In this document: positions 34,357 through 47,082 of the stretch, piece by piece
How positions within the stretch are numbered: the stretch's first letter is position 1
Layout: each line of letters starts with the position of its first letter
Assembly (NCBI RefSeq): GCF_000001735.4
Contig: NC_003074.8
Location: forward strand, 9,052,101-9,116,100
Length of the DNA stretch: 64,000 nt
Direction of reading: 5' to 3'
From: Arabidopsis thaliana
Lineage: Eukaryota; Streptophyta; Magnoliopsida; Brassicales; Brassicaceae
Notes under the pieces: generated by a model
Database searches by the model: none
What the model was told of the DNA's origin: nothing
Seen by the model: only the letters and a program-made list of their open reading frames with translations
Program-made: the position numbers and the translations under genes

Positions 34357-37300
34357 TCATTCCACTTTTGTATCAGGAGGCTTGGAAGATGATAATTCTT
34401 GTGCTTCTTCTAAATGAGGCTGCTCCTCAGAAGCAAGGTGTTTCTGATTTTGTACAGTCGGCTTCTCTGGCAATTTCGGTCTCTTTTCTTCTGAAGGTAG
34501 AGACTGTTGTTGTCTCTGTGTAACGCCCTTGATCCCGTGCTTTTGAGCTAGTCCTTGGTTCGGTGTTGATACTGGATCATTTCCTGCTGAATCTGTATTG
34601 GAACTGTTTACTACTTTCGAAGCAGTGATTTGCACAGAAGCAACACAAGATGGAGGTTCCAAAGCAGGCACCGCAGTAGAACCAACTGCTTTTATGTTTT
34701 TCAAATCATTACTCGCTTGAGGCATACCCTTGGTCGTACCCATACTAACAGTTTGGGTAGTATTGGTTACAGACTGTGGAACACGTGGCATGCGTTCAGC
34801 TTGGGACTTCTTTGATAACTCAGAGTTCCCTAGATGATTATGTTGAACAACTCGCTGAGCTGTTGATTGCACTTGATTGCGCTGCTTTTGGTGTATCAAC
34901 AAATGCTGATGGTTAGAAGGTGCAACCGCTGGTGCAATTGACGGGCTAGAGGTGGATAAAATATTACATGGGGTCGCAGGTGAGCTCTGGCCTTGGATGC
35001 TATTGTCTGAATGTAATTGCATCTGTTGTTGAGGGGATGGAGGCAAAGCACCAGGGAATGATTTTGGCAGTTGCTGTGAATGATTTGAAGACAAGGGAGA
35101 AACAAATGGTTTAGACTGCAGATTCGTGCTCGTGGTAGTCCCCACACTAGACTGCTGATCAGGCCTAACTGGAACCGCTATCTCTCCTTTTTCAGTAGCC
35201 TGGTTTCCTTGGGGCATGGTAAGGCCATTCAGGTGTGACTGATCAACAGTGATGTTCTGATGGATCATGTTGCCTCTACCCATCCCCTTCAGTTGTTTAT
35301 TCAGCTGTTGACCTTGTGTTGGCTGCCGCTGGTGTGGATGCTGTCTTGCAGACTGCTGAAGTTGTCGCTGCCTTTGTTTTCCAGCTTGATTGTTCACTCC
35401 AGAAGTACCAGACTGAGGACTCCTACCCAAACCATGAAGCGCCAACTGAGATTTTTGAGGTTTCTGTTGTGCCATAGCATTAATATTAGGAGAGGGCGAC
35501 ACCGGGGGCATGGATAATGGCTGGGGCGAAACAGGTGGTTGAGTCTGAGGACTGTTTTGTGGAGAAGAAGAAACAGAAGAGCCCTGAGGTTGTTGTACAT
35601 GTGGCATCATAGAACCAGATGCTGGAAACTGCTGTTGCTGTTGCTGTTGCTGCAAATACCTCTGGTGAATTTGTCTTTGACGGATAGCAAATGCTTCTTG
35701 CTGTGCCCCAGTGGCTTGACTTGGGCTCTGGAGATGAGGATGATGCGAGTTGCCAAGCACATGTGACTGCGGTGACATCTGATGCTGCTGGGAAAGATGG
35801 CCTGGGTACGCCTGAACAGGAGTTGTCTGGTTGGTAAATCCAGAACTCAAATTACTGAAAGCTGGGATCCCCGGACTGTTCCCTTGAGCAGCCTGCATCT
35901 GAAACTCATGAATATCAGTTTTTATCACCACTGTAGAGGTCGTAATGTTGTCAACGAGTTTCAAAATGACAATCGACCAGCGGTTGACAAAAATTAGAAG
36001 CGCTGAACGTCTACAAACTAAAACAAAGAGCGAGATAAATAAGTCCAGGTTGTGAAGTAAGAAATAGATAGTTAAGTTCCCACATGTGAGAAATCGTAAA
36101 ACGAAGTGTAATAATTAGCGTAGCAGTAAACAAAATCCAAGTAGCTTACCCGCATCATATGCTGCACAGCTTCACGAGGCCTGATCATGGAGTTTCCTTG
36201 AGAAGCTCCTCCTCCGGAATGAATATTTCCAGTGTTTGGAATTTCTACCATGCCAGAGGAAAGCATACTACCAGTATTTGGCATTGCTGATGAGGCCATC
36301 CCTTGAAAACCAGGCCTTGACATGGGTGTGTTCCTGTTCATTCCACTTACACCCATAGCATTTCCACCAGGAACCATGCGATGTCCACGATCAGATCCTG
36401 AGACAGCTGCAGGAGTTGATAAGGAGGGCTGCTGCAGGTTTCTACCAGATAACGTTTGATTAAATTGTTGTAGTCGGTGTTGTTCATCAAGTGGCAAAGA
36501 CCCTCTAGGAACATTGAATCTACCATCCCTACAAAGAAAAAAATATATCAACAATCAAAAGAAGTAATAACCCTCAAGTAAATTGAGCGGAGATTCACAG
36601 ACGTGTGCATTCACCAAAACAAATCATTCAGTAAAAGCTCTACCTGACAGAAGCACTCTGTAGGCCAGATGTGGTTGGCAAATTGTTGCTCAGAACAACA
36701 CCAGATGATCCAGGAGTGGATGGATGTGCTCCAGAAGTAGGGAGCACTGGCGTTCCCTGATTCAACATTGGAAGACCTGGATTTTCAAGTGAAAATACAT
36801 CTTGACCTGAAGTTGATGCGTCACAGACATCAAGGGGCCTTCATCCGGAGAGTAGCAAAATATTAGAATTTGCAAGAGTAGAAGTCAAGATGTATGTGAA
36901 TACAAGGAAACAACAGAACTTACGTAAGAACACCTCCATTCAGATTATTCGGGAATACTTGAGAGAGAGCCATGACTTGTGAATTGTGAACTGGTACTAT
37001 TTGCTTGGAATCCCGACCATCATTCTTGAAGATAGATGAAACAGTCACAAGAATACACAAGCAGCAACAAGAAAACAGATTTAGGGCCTTAGTAGATTCA
37101 TACTTCAAACTACAATGTGACTTCAGGAAATCCTAGCCAAGATTTGCAGCTATACTTAGAAACATGCAGACCTGGTATGTCGAGTGATTGAGATATGCCT
37201 TTCATACCATAAACTTTATGCAAATTAAAAACTGAATTAAGCAAACCTATCTTCTCAAATTCCATATCTATAAGCAAAAACATTTACCAGCTCCAGTGCA

Positions 37301-40300
37301 ACTTGAAAACTGAATTCCGTGAACAAAAGAAACCACAGAAACCCCGATAACACTCTCTGGCACTATAAGAACCATTTAGCATTCTGCCCACAAGGGACTC
37401 AAAAACTAAAATTTGGACTACCATCACCCAACATATCATCTCCTTGATGCTAGTATACTACACAGTACATACACAACGAACTATCCCTATTTCCAGGCAA
37501 CAGTTGAATTATGACTAGCCAAAAAATGCAGAAAGAAATCCACTAGTTTTAGGTTACAAGCTTGGAAACAGTAACAAAGTAGTAGGTGAACTAACCTGTG
37601 TCTTTCTATAATGTAATTTCTTCCCAATCAAACAAATCTTCTCAAAATGAGACTTCAGGGTATCTTCCTCCATTGGCCCTTGCAGTCGTTGAAACAACTG
37701 TCTCGCACTTCCCTGAATATCACAGACATATCCGGGGCATTTAAATTAGTTTAAGCATAGAAGACACTTTGTTCACCATCTCAGAGCTATAGAAAAACCT
37801 TTGGGATGCCAGGCAAAGTGGATGGATAAGACTGAGAATTCCCTGAATCTTCTGCACTATCAGCCCCATCACCAGCAGTTTTATCCATCAGAATCTTATG
37901 CCGGTCCTTGCACTCAGTCGGATTGCGATATATACACTGGAGAAACAGTGGAAAAATCAATCAGCCAGTAACAAATACCAGTTGTTCACTGATACGAGAA
38001 AGCAATAACCTGGACAACAATATCCAACACAACCATTCACTAGAATAGAAAAAAAAAAACTATTGAATTATAGCTCTGCCACTCAGTTCGAAAGGTACCA
38101 AAGAAAGAATCCCAAGATTTTTCAAAACAACAGGCACTTACCTTAATTTTAAGAGTGCTGTTCATTGCATCACTAATGAGCTCCCAGTTAGGGCCCATAT
38201 CATGCACCAGGACAACAAGCGCCTATATGGTAGAAAAAGATAAATTAGATACTCATAAAGCAACCAACAGTACATCGATGTTAATGAAAGATGACGAATA
38301 AAAAACCTGATCCTCAAATAGTGACCATGGATTTCCAGAACCATGCTGACCAGGAGAAATCTGAGAAAAACAAAATTCTAGTTTAAAACAGATATTTTAA
38401 ACAAAGTGAATGGAGTTAGTAAACCTTCAAGAGCATACCTTCAGGCCTTTTATTTTTCTGCCCCTATCACGACCTCCAATAAATTTGATAGATTTGTTGG
38501 GGTTGGACATATTGCTCATCTGGGAAGCAGCCGGAGAAGGAATCGATCCAGTGTGAGGAATAGCCATATCAAAATTATTCTCTACCAATTGCTTGGTGGT
38601 CTTTTGCTTCTTTGCACTATGAGGACCATACAGACCTTACAAAAAATAATTAAAATATGTCACAGAATTATAAACGATTATCATTGCTTAAGTTGTATAA
38701 TTGGTGGTTAATGATAAGATGTACGTAAAAATGCTGCTTAAAACATGATATCCTCTAGGAGTATTGTTTAATTTATACAGGCAGAGGCTGAGGATCCCCC
38801 AGCCGCTGAAGAACTACAATGCACCACAAAGTAAAAAATGAATTTGCAAATAATACCATTCATATCGAAATTATTCTCTGGTCGCTTCTTCCAGTGGTCC
38901 TTCTGCCCAAATAAGGATGAATTAGAATCCTTTCTAAGAAGTCAATTACTACTAAATGGTAAACATTTACCAACTATATAACTTAAAGTTCTCATTTCAA
39001 ATAATAGGAAACTGTTTAATAGTCACCTCCTCAAGATTAAAATGGAAACAAAATATAACTTTGTTTTTAATCCAAAGAGTAGGACTCAAGCATCAAACCA
39101 GTTAAGCAAGAGGCAAAAATTATTTTATCAAGCTAGTCAAGCAATAATATTGATTAATTCACACCACCTAAACTCGCCTTTCCCTAAACATTTGTTCAAA
39201 TTGATTCTTAGGATTTTATCATGAATTCACCTGTTCAACATGGACTGACGGATCGAGATGCCAAGTTTGGTCATATGCGGAGCCCTGCAACAAATGAAAT
39301 TGAAAATTGCAATCCAATGTCAACTAAAACTAATAGCAACTATTTTCTGCAAATAGTAAGAGATATGCTGATATTTCTAACTACCTGATGAGTCTTCTTT
39401 TTCTTTTTAGGTCTTCCTGAGGTTTCAGCCATGTCATAAGGTAACAGCTTTTCAAAGTTAACACTTGACTCAACCTCTGTGCCTTTTTGGACTGCCGATC
39501 CACCATGCAAACTACTATACTCATCCTGGAAAGAACTAGTATCCCCACTAGACGCATCTGTCTTCGAGGGCACTGGTAAATTCCCAGTAGTAGCACACCC
39601 AAAAGGACTCACAACCCTCTGCCTGGAAGCAGTGCGCACTCGCCTTGTTGGAACTGAGCCGGCATTAATATTACTGTCAGGCCTTTTTGCCATCAAACTT
39701 GATGAGTTAGAGCCACCTGTGTTGTTGACGTATGGTAAATCGTCCCCAAGATCATATGACCGGGCAGAATGAGACTTCATCAGATTCTTCCTTTTTTTGT
39801 GGCTTATATTAAATGATCTGCTAGACTCGAAAGCTCCCGGAAGATAATAGGTACTTGTTTCTCCTTCATCCTCATCGAACGCAGTAACATTATATCCTAT
39901 ATCTACAATTAGAGATAAAAAATTAGCAAAAATTTAACCAACCCGCGAAGCTCAAACAACCCAGAATTGTGCATACCTCCAGCAGTATCATAGGCTGATG
40001 TATCAACCTCCTCCTGCATGCTACTTCCAGACTTCTGGGAACAGAGAAATACTGTTAAATATCTTTGGAGAACAGATATATATTCTCAGGAAAATATACG
40101 CCATCAAGGTTACAATATGCGAGCTCCTAGCATAGAACAATCTCACATACCTCACAACGTGTAAGATGCGACTCAATGGACTTAAGGTACACCTCCATTG
40201 CACCAGATGGAACTGAATAAAAGAGGCTTGCCTGCACAGTAATAAAGCTCAATTAGCAATAATGTAGAACTATCCACAACAATAGTGTTCAACTGAGGCT

Positions 40301-43300
40301 GCGGAAAATCTTTTCAGAAATTCATACTTCTGTAAGCTGATCAACCATAGATATATCCAATATTTCTGGGTCGCACATATTGTCAGGTGTTGACGGTGCA
40401 GCTGAATGATAGGAGATGGAAGAGTTGTTGTACTTCAAAAATCTACTTGCATATTCCTTGACACCCGCAGCTAAACATCTTCTGCCATTCAAACAATTAG
40501 ATTCTTGGCAAGTCTCCTGCATACAACCAAGGTATTATTTAGTATGATACCATTAAATTTTACAAAAATCATAACATAAGGAGCGACAGAACCAGAGACT
40601 CCTGTAGGTAATTATCAAAGACAATTCAAGCAAATAAGAAAGATCAGGCTTCTCAATCATAAGAAGGAAATATCAGTAGAATTGTGTTGTTTTGCAGTCT
40701 AGTCACAAACATAATAATATGGTTTCTCAGAATGTCAGTGTTGTCAATACTTTAATTCAACGAATGTATATATATATGCATAATTCTAATTTAAAAGAAA
40801 AGGAAAGAACCATATGATCATCATTGTCATCAAAAACCATAAAAGAGGTCAGACAGTCAAATACCTTAACAATTCCCAAGCTCGTCTCCTCCAGCTCCCC
40901 AGGAACCTCGGCCTCCACAGAACTCCAGAATTGTAAGATAGCATTAGATAGGACTGAAGCTATTTTTTTCAGCTTTCTGTGCTGATTTCGTTCCTCAAAT
41001 CTCAACTGACAAGTCAAAGCAACTCGATGGCAAATTTGTGCGGCAGCAGTCATTTTCCAAAGGCGCTCCTAGAAGATGAAAAGAAAAAAGGTAACAGAAT
41101 GCAATTAGAACAGTCACGGAAAAATGTTCCAGTAACATAAAAGTGGACAAGCTCATTTAAGAAGACGAATGACCAGACGCCGTAGTAAATAAACAGAACA
41201 AAAATCCACAAAATGCAGCATTTTCCATGCAGATATATAGAATTTATGTTAGAAAGATAATTTAACTAGACCAGACCTGCGCAAAATCATTTGCCAGCCA
41301 TGCCATTTCTTCGAGGACAAAATCCCATTGAGATTTCTCACGGACCTCCACTGGTGCAGTACCACAAGATAATTCGGCAATTCTTTTTTTCTTTGCCTGT
41401 TAATGTATTATGTCATACATAAAAAGATGAGTAGGTACATAACATCATAACTTCTACGAAAACTAGATAGCTAAAAATCATCAAGTCAAGATTAAAAAGA
41501 AAACCTGTATAATCCGGGCCTCCTCAAGAATAGCGTCCTCCTTGACAGTATCTAACATAACTGCATCTGAGCTCGGCTGATGTTTTAATGCTTCAATGTC
41601 AGTTCCTGACAATAAACTATTGCCAACTGTGCAAGAACTTGTGTCTACAGATGCCTGAGGAATTCCAGAGCACAACGTGCTGCTAGGATTTTCAGATAAA
41701 ATACTACCAACTTTACTGTCATTTTCGAGTACAACCAACCCATCTTGAAGCCTTTTCTCAGTCTCGGAACTTTTCTCCTTAGTTTGCATCTCAGCTGTAC
41801 TTCTGTGACTTTGATTTTCAATTTTAACCGATTTCATCTGCATTTCACATTCAGGAATGCACTCACTGATAATGGTGGTAGATTGACCTGTCTCATCTTC
41901 AATCTTAGTTTTGGTCATTTCACCAACTGTTTGATCTAGTAACCCCTCTACTCTCAAAGTCTTCTGCATAGAGATTTCATCAGAGTCAAGTTTGTCCACT
42001 TTATAAAGATCTCTTTCATTATCTACATTTACTTCTACGTTGTTCGCATGAGAAGACTCTGACTCTAACCCATTAGTCCCTGTAGCTCCTCTATTTGTTA
42101 AGCTTTCTTCCTCTACCGTGGAATCTCTTAGGCCATTCAGTTGGGTAGAACTATTTTTCTGGCCAGCTATTGTTGCAGCTTTGGGAGAACCACCAGTCGA
42201 AACTAGTTGTGCCTTCTCCCCAGCAAGGCCAGACTCTCCAACTGGCAAATATGCAGAGCTTTTACTATACGAAATGTCGGCTTCATCTTTCAATAGACTA
42301 GTCTTGGATCCAGCAGTACTCTCTCGTACAACAGGTTCACCATCCACCTTAGTATTCAGCGAATTGCTGGAAACTCTATTTTTCGGAACGATATTACCAT
42401 TTGAATTTGCAAATACTGGACAAGATACAGAAGTTGTATGCATATCCTTTTGATTGGCTGCTTCGGGAATGCAACCCTTTCCTTCCACTGATCCTCTGCG
42501 AATAGATATAGACGTTGCAAGACCACCACGATTCTGAACTAAATCCGTAGAGCTTGACCGTGCTGGATCCCGACTTATCTTCGATCTGTTCCTCCGAGCA
42601 TACGGGCGAAAGATGGCAGAATCTTCTGTTTCTTTGGTATTCTGGTTGGTGTGTGCTTTGGAAGATCGTTCTGACTCAGAAGTTCTGTTTTGCCTATTAG
42701 GATGTCTCAAATTTCTTTCCCCTTCAACTGACTTGTTTTCAGAATCAAACAGTAAAAGATTATCTGCTGTATTGGGTTCAGAAATTGTAGGAACTCCAGG
42801 TCTACCGCTACTCTCCACCGAGTCACCATGTGGTGAGGCAGTCAGGGCAAAACTATCTTTGACTTCACTGTGGGGGTTATGGGCAAATAATGATGAGTTA
42901 TTCCATGAAATTAATGTGGGAACTACACCAAACACGAATGTACCTGTTTACAAAATGCTCTGCTTGCTGATCTGTGAGTGATGTAGATTGGACGCTATGT
43001 GAAGTTGCAATACCAAACTTGAAATCCAAGGGATTACCGCCCTGAAGCAGATAGAAGAGTAAAGGCTTGTCATCATAAGTTCTTACACACACACACACAA
43101 AACAATTATAGAACAGGGAAATAGGTATTCATACTTTCTCTAGAAACTCCAATTCTCTCCTCCTTTCCTCACGAACATCATACTCTTGCCTGTTGAAATA
43201 AGCATCTTTGTTACACATTGGAAATAATAGAAAGCTGTAGAAATTATAGAGCATTTAAACACACTGCAGAAGATCAAGATGTCTCAATCTGAAATACCTT

Positions 43301-43437
43301 AGCTCCGCTTGAGCCTTCTCAATAGCTGTTCGGCGCGGAGATGTTTTAACACCAATACCACCTCCACTATCGATAACTCCTCCCATGGAATCAACCTCAG
43401 CATTTACTAGAAGATATCCTGAAACGCTTCCATGCAT
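34357..43437 (-). CDS. EAF1A: EAF1-type NuA4 complex platform protein, copy 2 (probably EAF1A)
   Basis: Colinear with copy 1: the same 21-exon structure with all splice sites kept, predicted at about 1909 residues. The first four exons lie at 43437-41505 and are identical to copy 1 in the long exon 4. The HSA exon is at about 41396-41277, the SANT exons lie around 38.4-37.8 kb, and the Gln-rich terminal exon is 35898-34357. In the terminal exon I count nine substitutions against copy 1 plus two extra Gln in a polyQ run (8 instead of 6). The exon 16 start encodes CIYRNP, the family residue, where copy 1 has YIYRNP. The function is as for copy 1, a NuA4 scaffold, and the two are probably largely redundant. 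Which copy carries the A or B name is from memory. Confidence 0.92.
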
Positions 43438-43457
43438 CACCACGTCGAATACCCCAT
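43437..43457 (-). promoter_or_regulatory. Upstream ORF overlapping the EAF1A start (UGAUG)
   Basis: Same six-codon uORF as in copy 1. Its TGA overlaps the main ATG by one base. Confidence 0.7.
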
Positions 43458-44783
43458 CAATTCGAATTCTAGCTTAACTGAAAAATTATATCAAGAGCTT
43501 TCAGTATTTACAGCATTCCGAATGATCATACTGCAGAAGTTAGAATCAGTTACACCTAAATGTTGGACCTACAAATAACACTGGTAAAATGTATGTTCTC
43601 ATGATGCAAAAAGCAGTACCATATGATATCATATAATAGAGTAGCTTATCAGATTCAAGATGTAACTGCTCAGAAGATGTCAAAAGTAAAACAACATTCA
43701 CTCATATACTCTAGCCACTATCCAAAGGAACATCAAAGTGAAGATAACTCCCCAGAATCTAGTATTTGACTGAGAATTCTATATATCTAACGCCAATACC
43801 ATTCTGATCCCCGAGAAGCTCACAACTACGTATTCCAGCATAACAGAGATAGAATAGAACTCTAAGATACCAAAGAAATGAAATGTTGCCTCAAGGCAGA
43901 GAGGTTCTAGAAGCTTAATCCAACACTAACAACGATTACTAGGAACCAAAGTTAGAAAATGATCAGCTTAAGCTACTTAATGGCGTGCCTACGAACTCTT
44001 GAATCAAGTATTGAGCATTTCCAAGCTAAACGAGTAGAAACAAAGAACTACAGAGACACAATTTCAGCAAACAATTCACATTCCTGATAAAAGAAGCACT
44101 GGGTTCAAAATCACAGAAGCTCCAGCAAAGCTGGACTCTAGGGTTTGAATAGAAGAGTGAAGGAGAAGAGAGTTAAACCTGGAAATTGAACGTAGAACAG
44201 AACAGAACGAAGGCAAAAAGCTAGGGCACAAAACTCGGGCAAAATCACCAAATTCTAAAATTAGTTTCTCTCTCCTAGGGCTTCCAAATTCTTATAAGCT
44301 TTTCTTTCAAATCGAAAGACGAGAATCAATTTCTCAGAGAGTAGAAGAGAAGAAGCTCCTCCCAAAACAAGGAATCCATGGAAATTGCTTGCTTGTTGCG
44401 AGATTGATTCCTAATTCAGCTATTTTTCGTTTTCAATTTTGGTTTCCCTCTCGGGAGATAAAAAAAAAAATTGAGTTCTCGTTGATGTTTTTTTTTCGTT
44501 CTTTCTCTCTCTCTCTCTCTCCTCGACGCAGTATGCGACTCTCTCTCTCTCTCTCCGAATTCTGGGCCTGAGATTTTGACCAAACAAGGCCTTTCTTTTT
44601 GTTTGCTTGGTCTTGTTTCGGGCCTTTTTGTAGTAATAAAGTTATAACAGTTTCATGTTGTGTGACATGGATCTCTACAAATCTCAGGCATGTCGCTGGT
44701 TTTGTAAAACTATATTTGTCCCACGTTGTCCATAGGCAATTCGGATCGAGTCCGGGTTTTTTGGGTTCGGGTTTAGAAATCTA
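43438..44783 (-). promoter_or_regulatory. EAF1A promoter and leader
   Basis: Same features as the copy 1 promoter, including the leader intron (about 43478-44189) and CT runs at 44505-44551. It is base-for-base the same as copy 1 as far as I can read, up to about 44757. Confidence 0.55.
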
Positions 44784-45340
44784 AGAGACTAATACCAAAT
44801 AAAACATATGAAAAAATATTAAACTTGAAATTTTCTATAATTTAATAATTTTATTAAACATAAGATAGTAACTTAATTTGTAAAAAGTTACAAATTACAA
44901 AATATTAAGAATGTAATACATTTAATCTTATTTTTTATCAAATAGAAATATTATATAAACGCATAAACTAATAAAATAAACTACTAATTTTTACTTTTAA
45001 AATAAAATTTAAACTATTTTTTTCTGTTTAGAATTTTCCTTACTAACAACTTCTAGTGGAAGTCTTCTCTCATATTTTCCATGGACATGACAATAGATTC
45101 TTTTCTTTTTGTGCAGCCTATTGCGTTGTTTAGTTCTAAGAATAATAATTTTATTAATTTATGAAACAACTTAAAAACAAAAATAAAACTCTTAAACATG
45201 AACAATTCCTCACAAATTCCTCAAGTATACCTCAACATGTAAATGATGTAACCATTTTAAATTCCTCAAAAACAATTTTACTATTTACAGCCAAAGTAAA
45301 AATTTCGAGTTGGAAAAAAAGAAGTAATTTTTTTTGCCTT
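44784..45340. other. AT-rich DNA with a small VAMP72 fragment
   Basis: Strongly AT-rich and non-coding. 45072-45137 repeats the intron 1/exon 2 boundary of the adjacent VAMP72 pseudogene (compare 45960-46024), including the TTTGTGCAG acceptor and CCTATTGCGTTGTTT. The rest shows nothing. Confidence 0.5.
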
Positions 45341-45344
45341 CTGC

Positions 45345-46720
45345 AAAAAGGGAATTTTACTGCCGTCACTGCACAGTGTTGCCAGAAGAAGCTTCCTTCT
45401 CCGATACCAATTTTCCTACAACAAATGTCGAAAATGGCTTCAGTGAGTCTCCCTTCTCCCTTCTCAAACCGAACATGTTCTCTTTTTTCCTGGTTTTTCG
45501 TATATATGAGTTTCGATTTCGCCCTCTTGAAAGCCTAGTTTCGATCTATGTGGTAGACTTAGATGTATATTCGTGTTCGTGTTGCAATTGATTTCACTGG
45601 ATCTCTTTGCTCATTTGCTCATTCATTTGTATATTTATGACTTGGTTCTTCTTCTGTTAAGGTTTCCATTGATTGATGAGACTTTTCTTATTTTACTTAT
45701 TGATGTATCTCTCGTTTGGATTTATCATGATATATGTTTCTTGGTGTTCTGATTCCATTCAGCTTATGTATTATTGGCTTGTTTGTGAGAATTTAGAAGG
45801 CAATTGTAATTGACTTGAGTCTTTGCTTAAACGGAAGTGAAACTGTTGAATGTAGTTATGTCTTTAGCTTGCTTTGCCTCTTGTATTTGAACTTAGGTGA
45901 TATATGAGCAATACTATACAGTTTCTTTTTCGTATTTAGTGTCCTTTGTTTATAATTCTCTCATATTTTTCCATGGACATGACAATAGATTCTTTTCTTT
46001 TTGTGCAGCCTATTGCGTTGTTTCGGCAGATTCCAATGGCATTCTTGGAGCGAGTTTAAGAGGATTTCAACAAGAGATATGGTGGTGGATAGGAATGGCT
46101 ACAACTACTTAACCCAACAGCTTGAACAAAGAGTTTTGGTACTTTTGGCTCATCCCGAGGAGATTAGCAAACTTGCCAAGGTTAAGGCTCTAGTGACCAA
46201 AATGAAAGGTGTTATGATGGAGAACATTGAGAAGGTCTGAATCATATATCCATGTCAATCTCATAATTTTATATCATTCATTTGAGAATATATGACTTGA
46301 ATTTTCTCTGTTTTTTCCCACTTATGCGAAACTGACTGAGGTTTATGTAATTCATTAACTTGCAGGCTCTTGACCGCAGTGAGAAAATTAAAATTCTAGT
46401 GGACCTTCGTTCAAAGTATAGTAACTTACCTTTTCCCTCATATGTGAGCTTTTTGATACAATATATCTCCTTTCTAGTTGTCACGCTCTTATATTTCCAG
46501 TTCTGATATCTACAGGGTCAAGAAGATATCATAACGCCAGGAACGAAAATTACAAGAAAGATGTGGTTTCAGAACATGAAGTTTAAGCTCATAGTCCTTG
46601 GTACATCTTCGTCTAGGTTTGTCTTAATAACTGAAAGAAGAAGAAGATTACGTTGACGAATTATAATGCCCACATTGCTCTACTAAATTGATGGGAAACT
46701 GTACCCGAGGTATATGCCCT
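45345..46720 (+). pseudogene. VAMP728: VAMP72-like R-SNARE, degenerate (VAMP728 locus)
   Basis: Exon-like blocks correspond to a VAMP72 protein: a longin part (45345-45441, KGNFTAVTAQC), then from about 46009 AYCVV and, in a shifted frame, [20 protein letters not shown], then [28 protein letters not shown] to 46236, then ALDRSEKIKILVD (about 46366-46417), then MWFQNMKFKLIVLG (46561-46602). The region has lost the N-terminal longin exon, has a frameshift and in-frame stop in the longin domain, and a degraded transmembrane tail. VAMP72 proteins are secretory R-SNAREs. An annotated model here would have to be spliced around these lesions, so I call it a pseudogene. Confidence 0.75.
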
Positions 46721-47082
46721 TCTTTCTTCATTCTGTTTTTGCGATCTCTTTTTCATAAATTTTGTTAGGGATAATGAAATATGATGACTTAGTACTGATT
46801 TATGATCCTTTAGGGTATGAATATGTTAAGCTGCTGGGATTTGCAAATATCTAGATTAGGTCTTTGTGATGATATGGTTTCTTGTAATCTAAAACCCAAT
46901 TTTGAGTTCTGCTACTCTTTTTATTAGGAAAAGAAACAACATCTAATGAGAATTCACCATTCTTACTTTATAGAAACAAAAACATCAGATAAAGATACAA
47001 CAAACGTTAGGAAATACTTCAATACAATACCAACAGGCAACAACAACTTGACATAAACGATCAAATTCATAACCAAAAGATC
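46721..47082. other. Intergenic; 3' flank of RLP39
   Basis: No gene. 46930-47080 is the probable RLP39 3' UTR (minus strand) and shares GAATTCACCATTCTTA with the flanks of RLP40 and RLP41. Confidence 0.4.

Larger units (their letters stand above)
33629..44783. repeat. Tandem duplication, copy 2 (about 11.2 kb)
   Basis: Second unit of the direct tandem duplication, colinear with 22409-33529. It begins with the last 66 bp of the trihelix coding sequence and ends in a TCGGGT-rich tract at 44741-44783, after which similarity is lost. It contains a full EAF1 gene. Confidence 0.95.
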
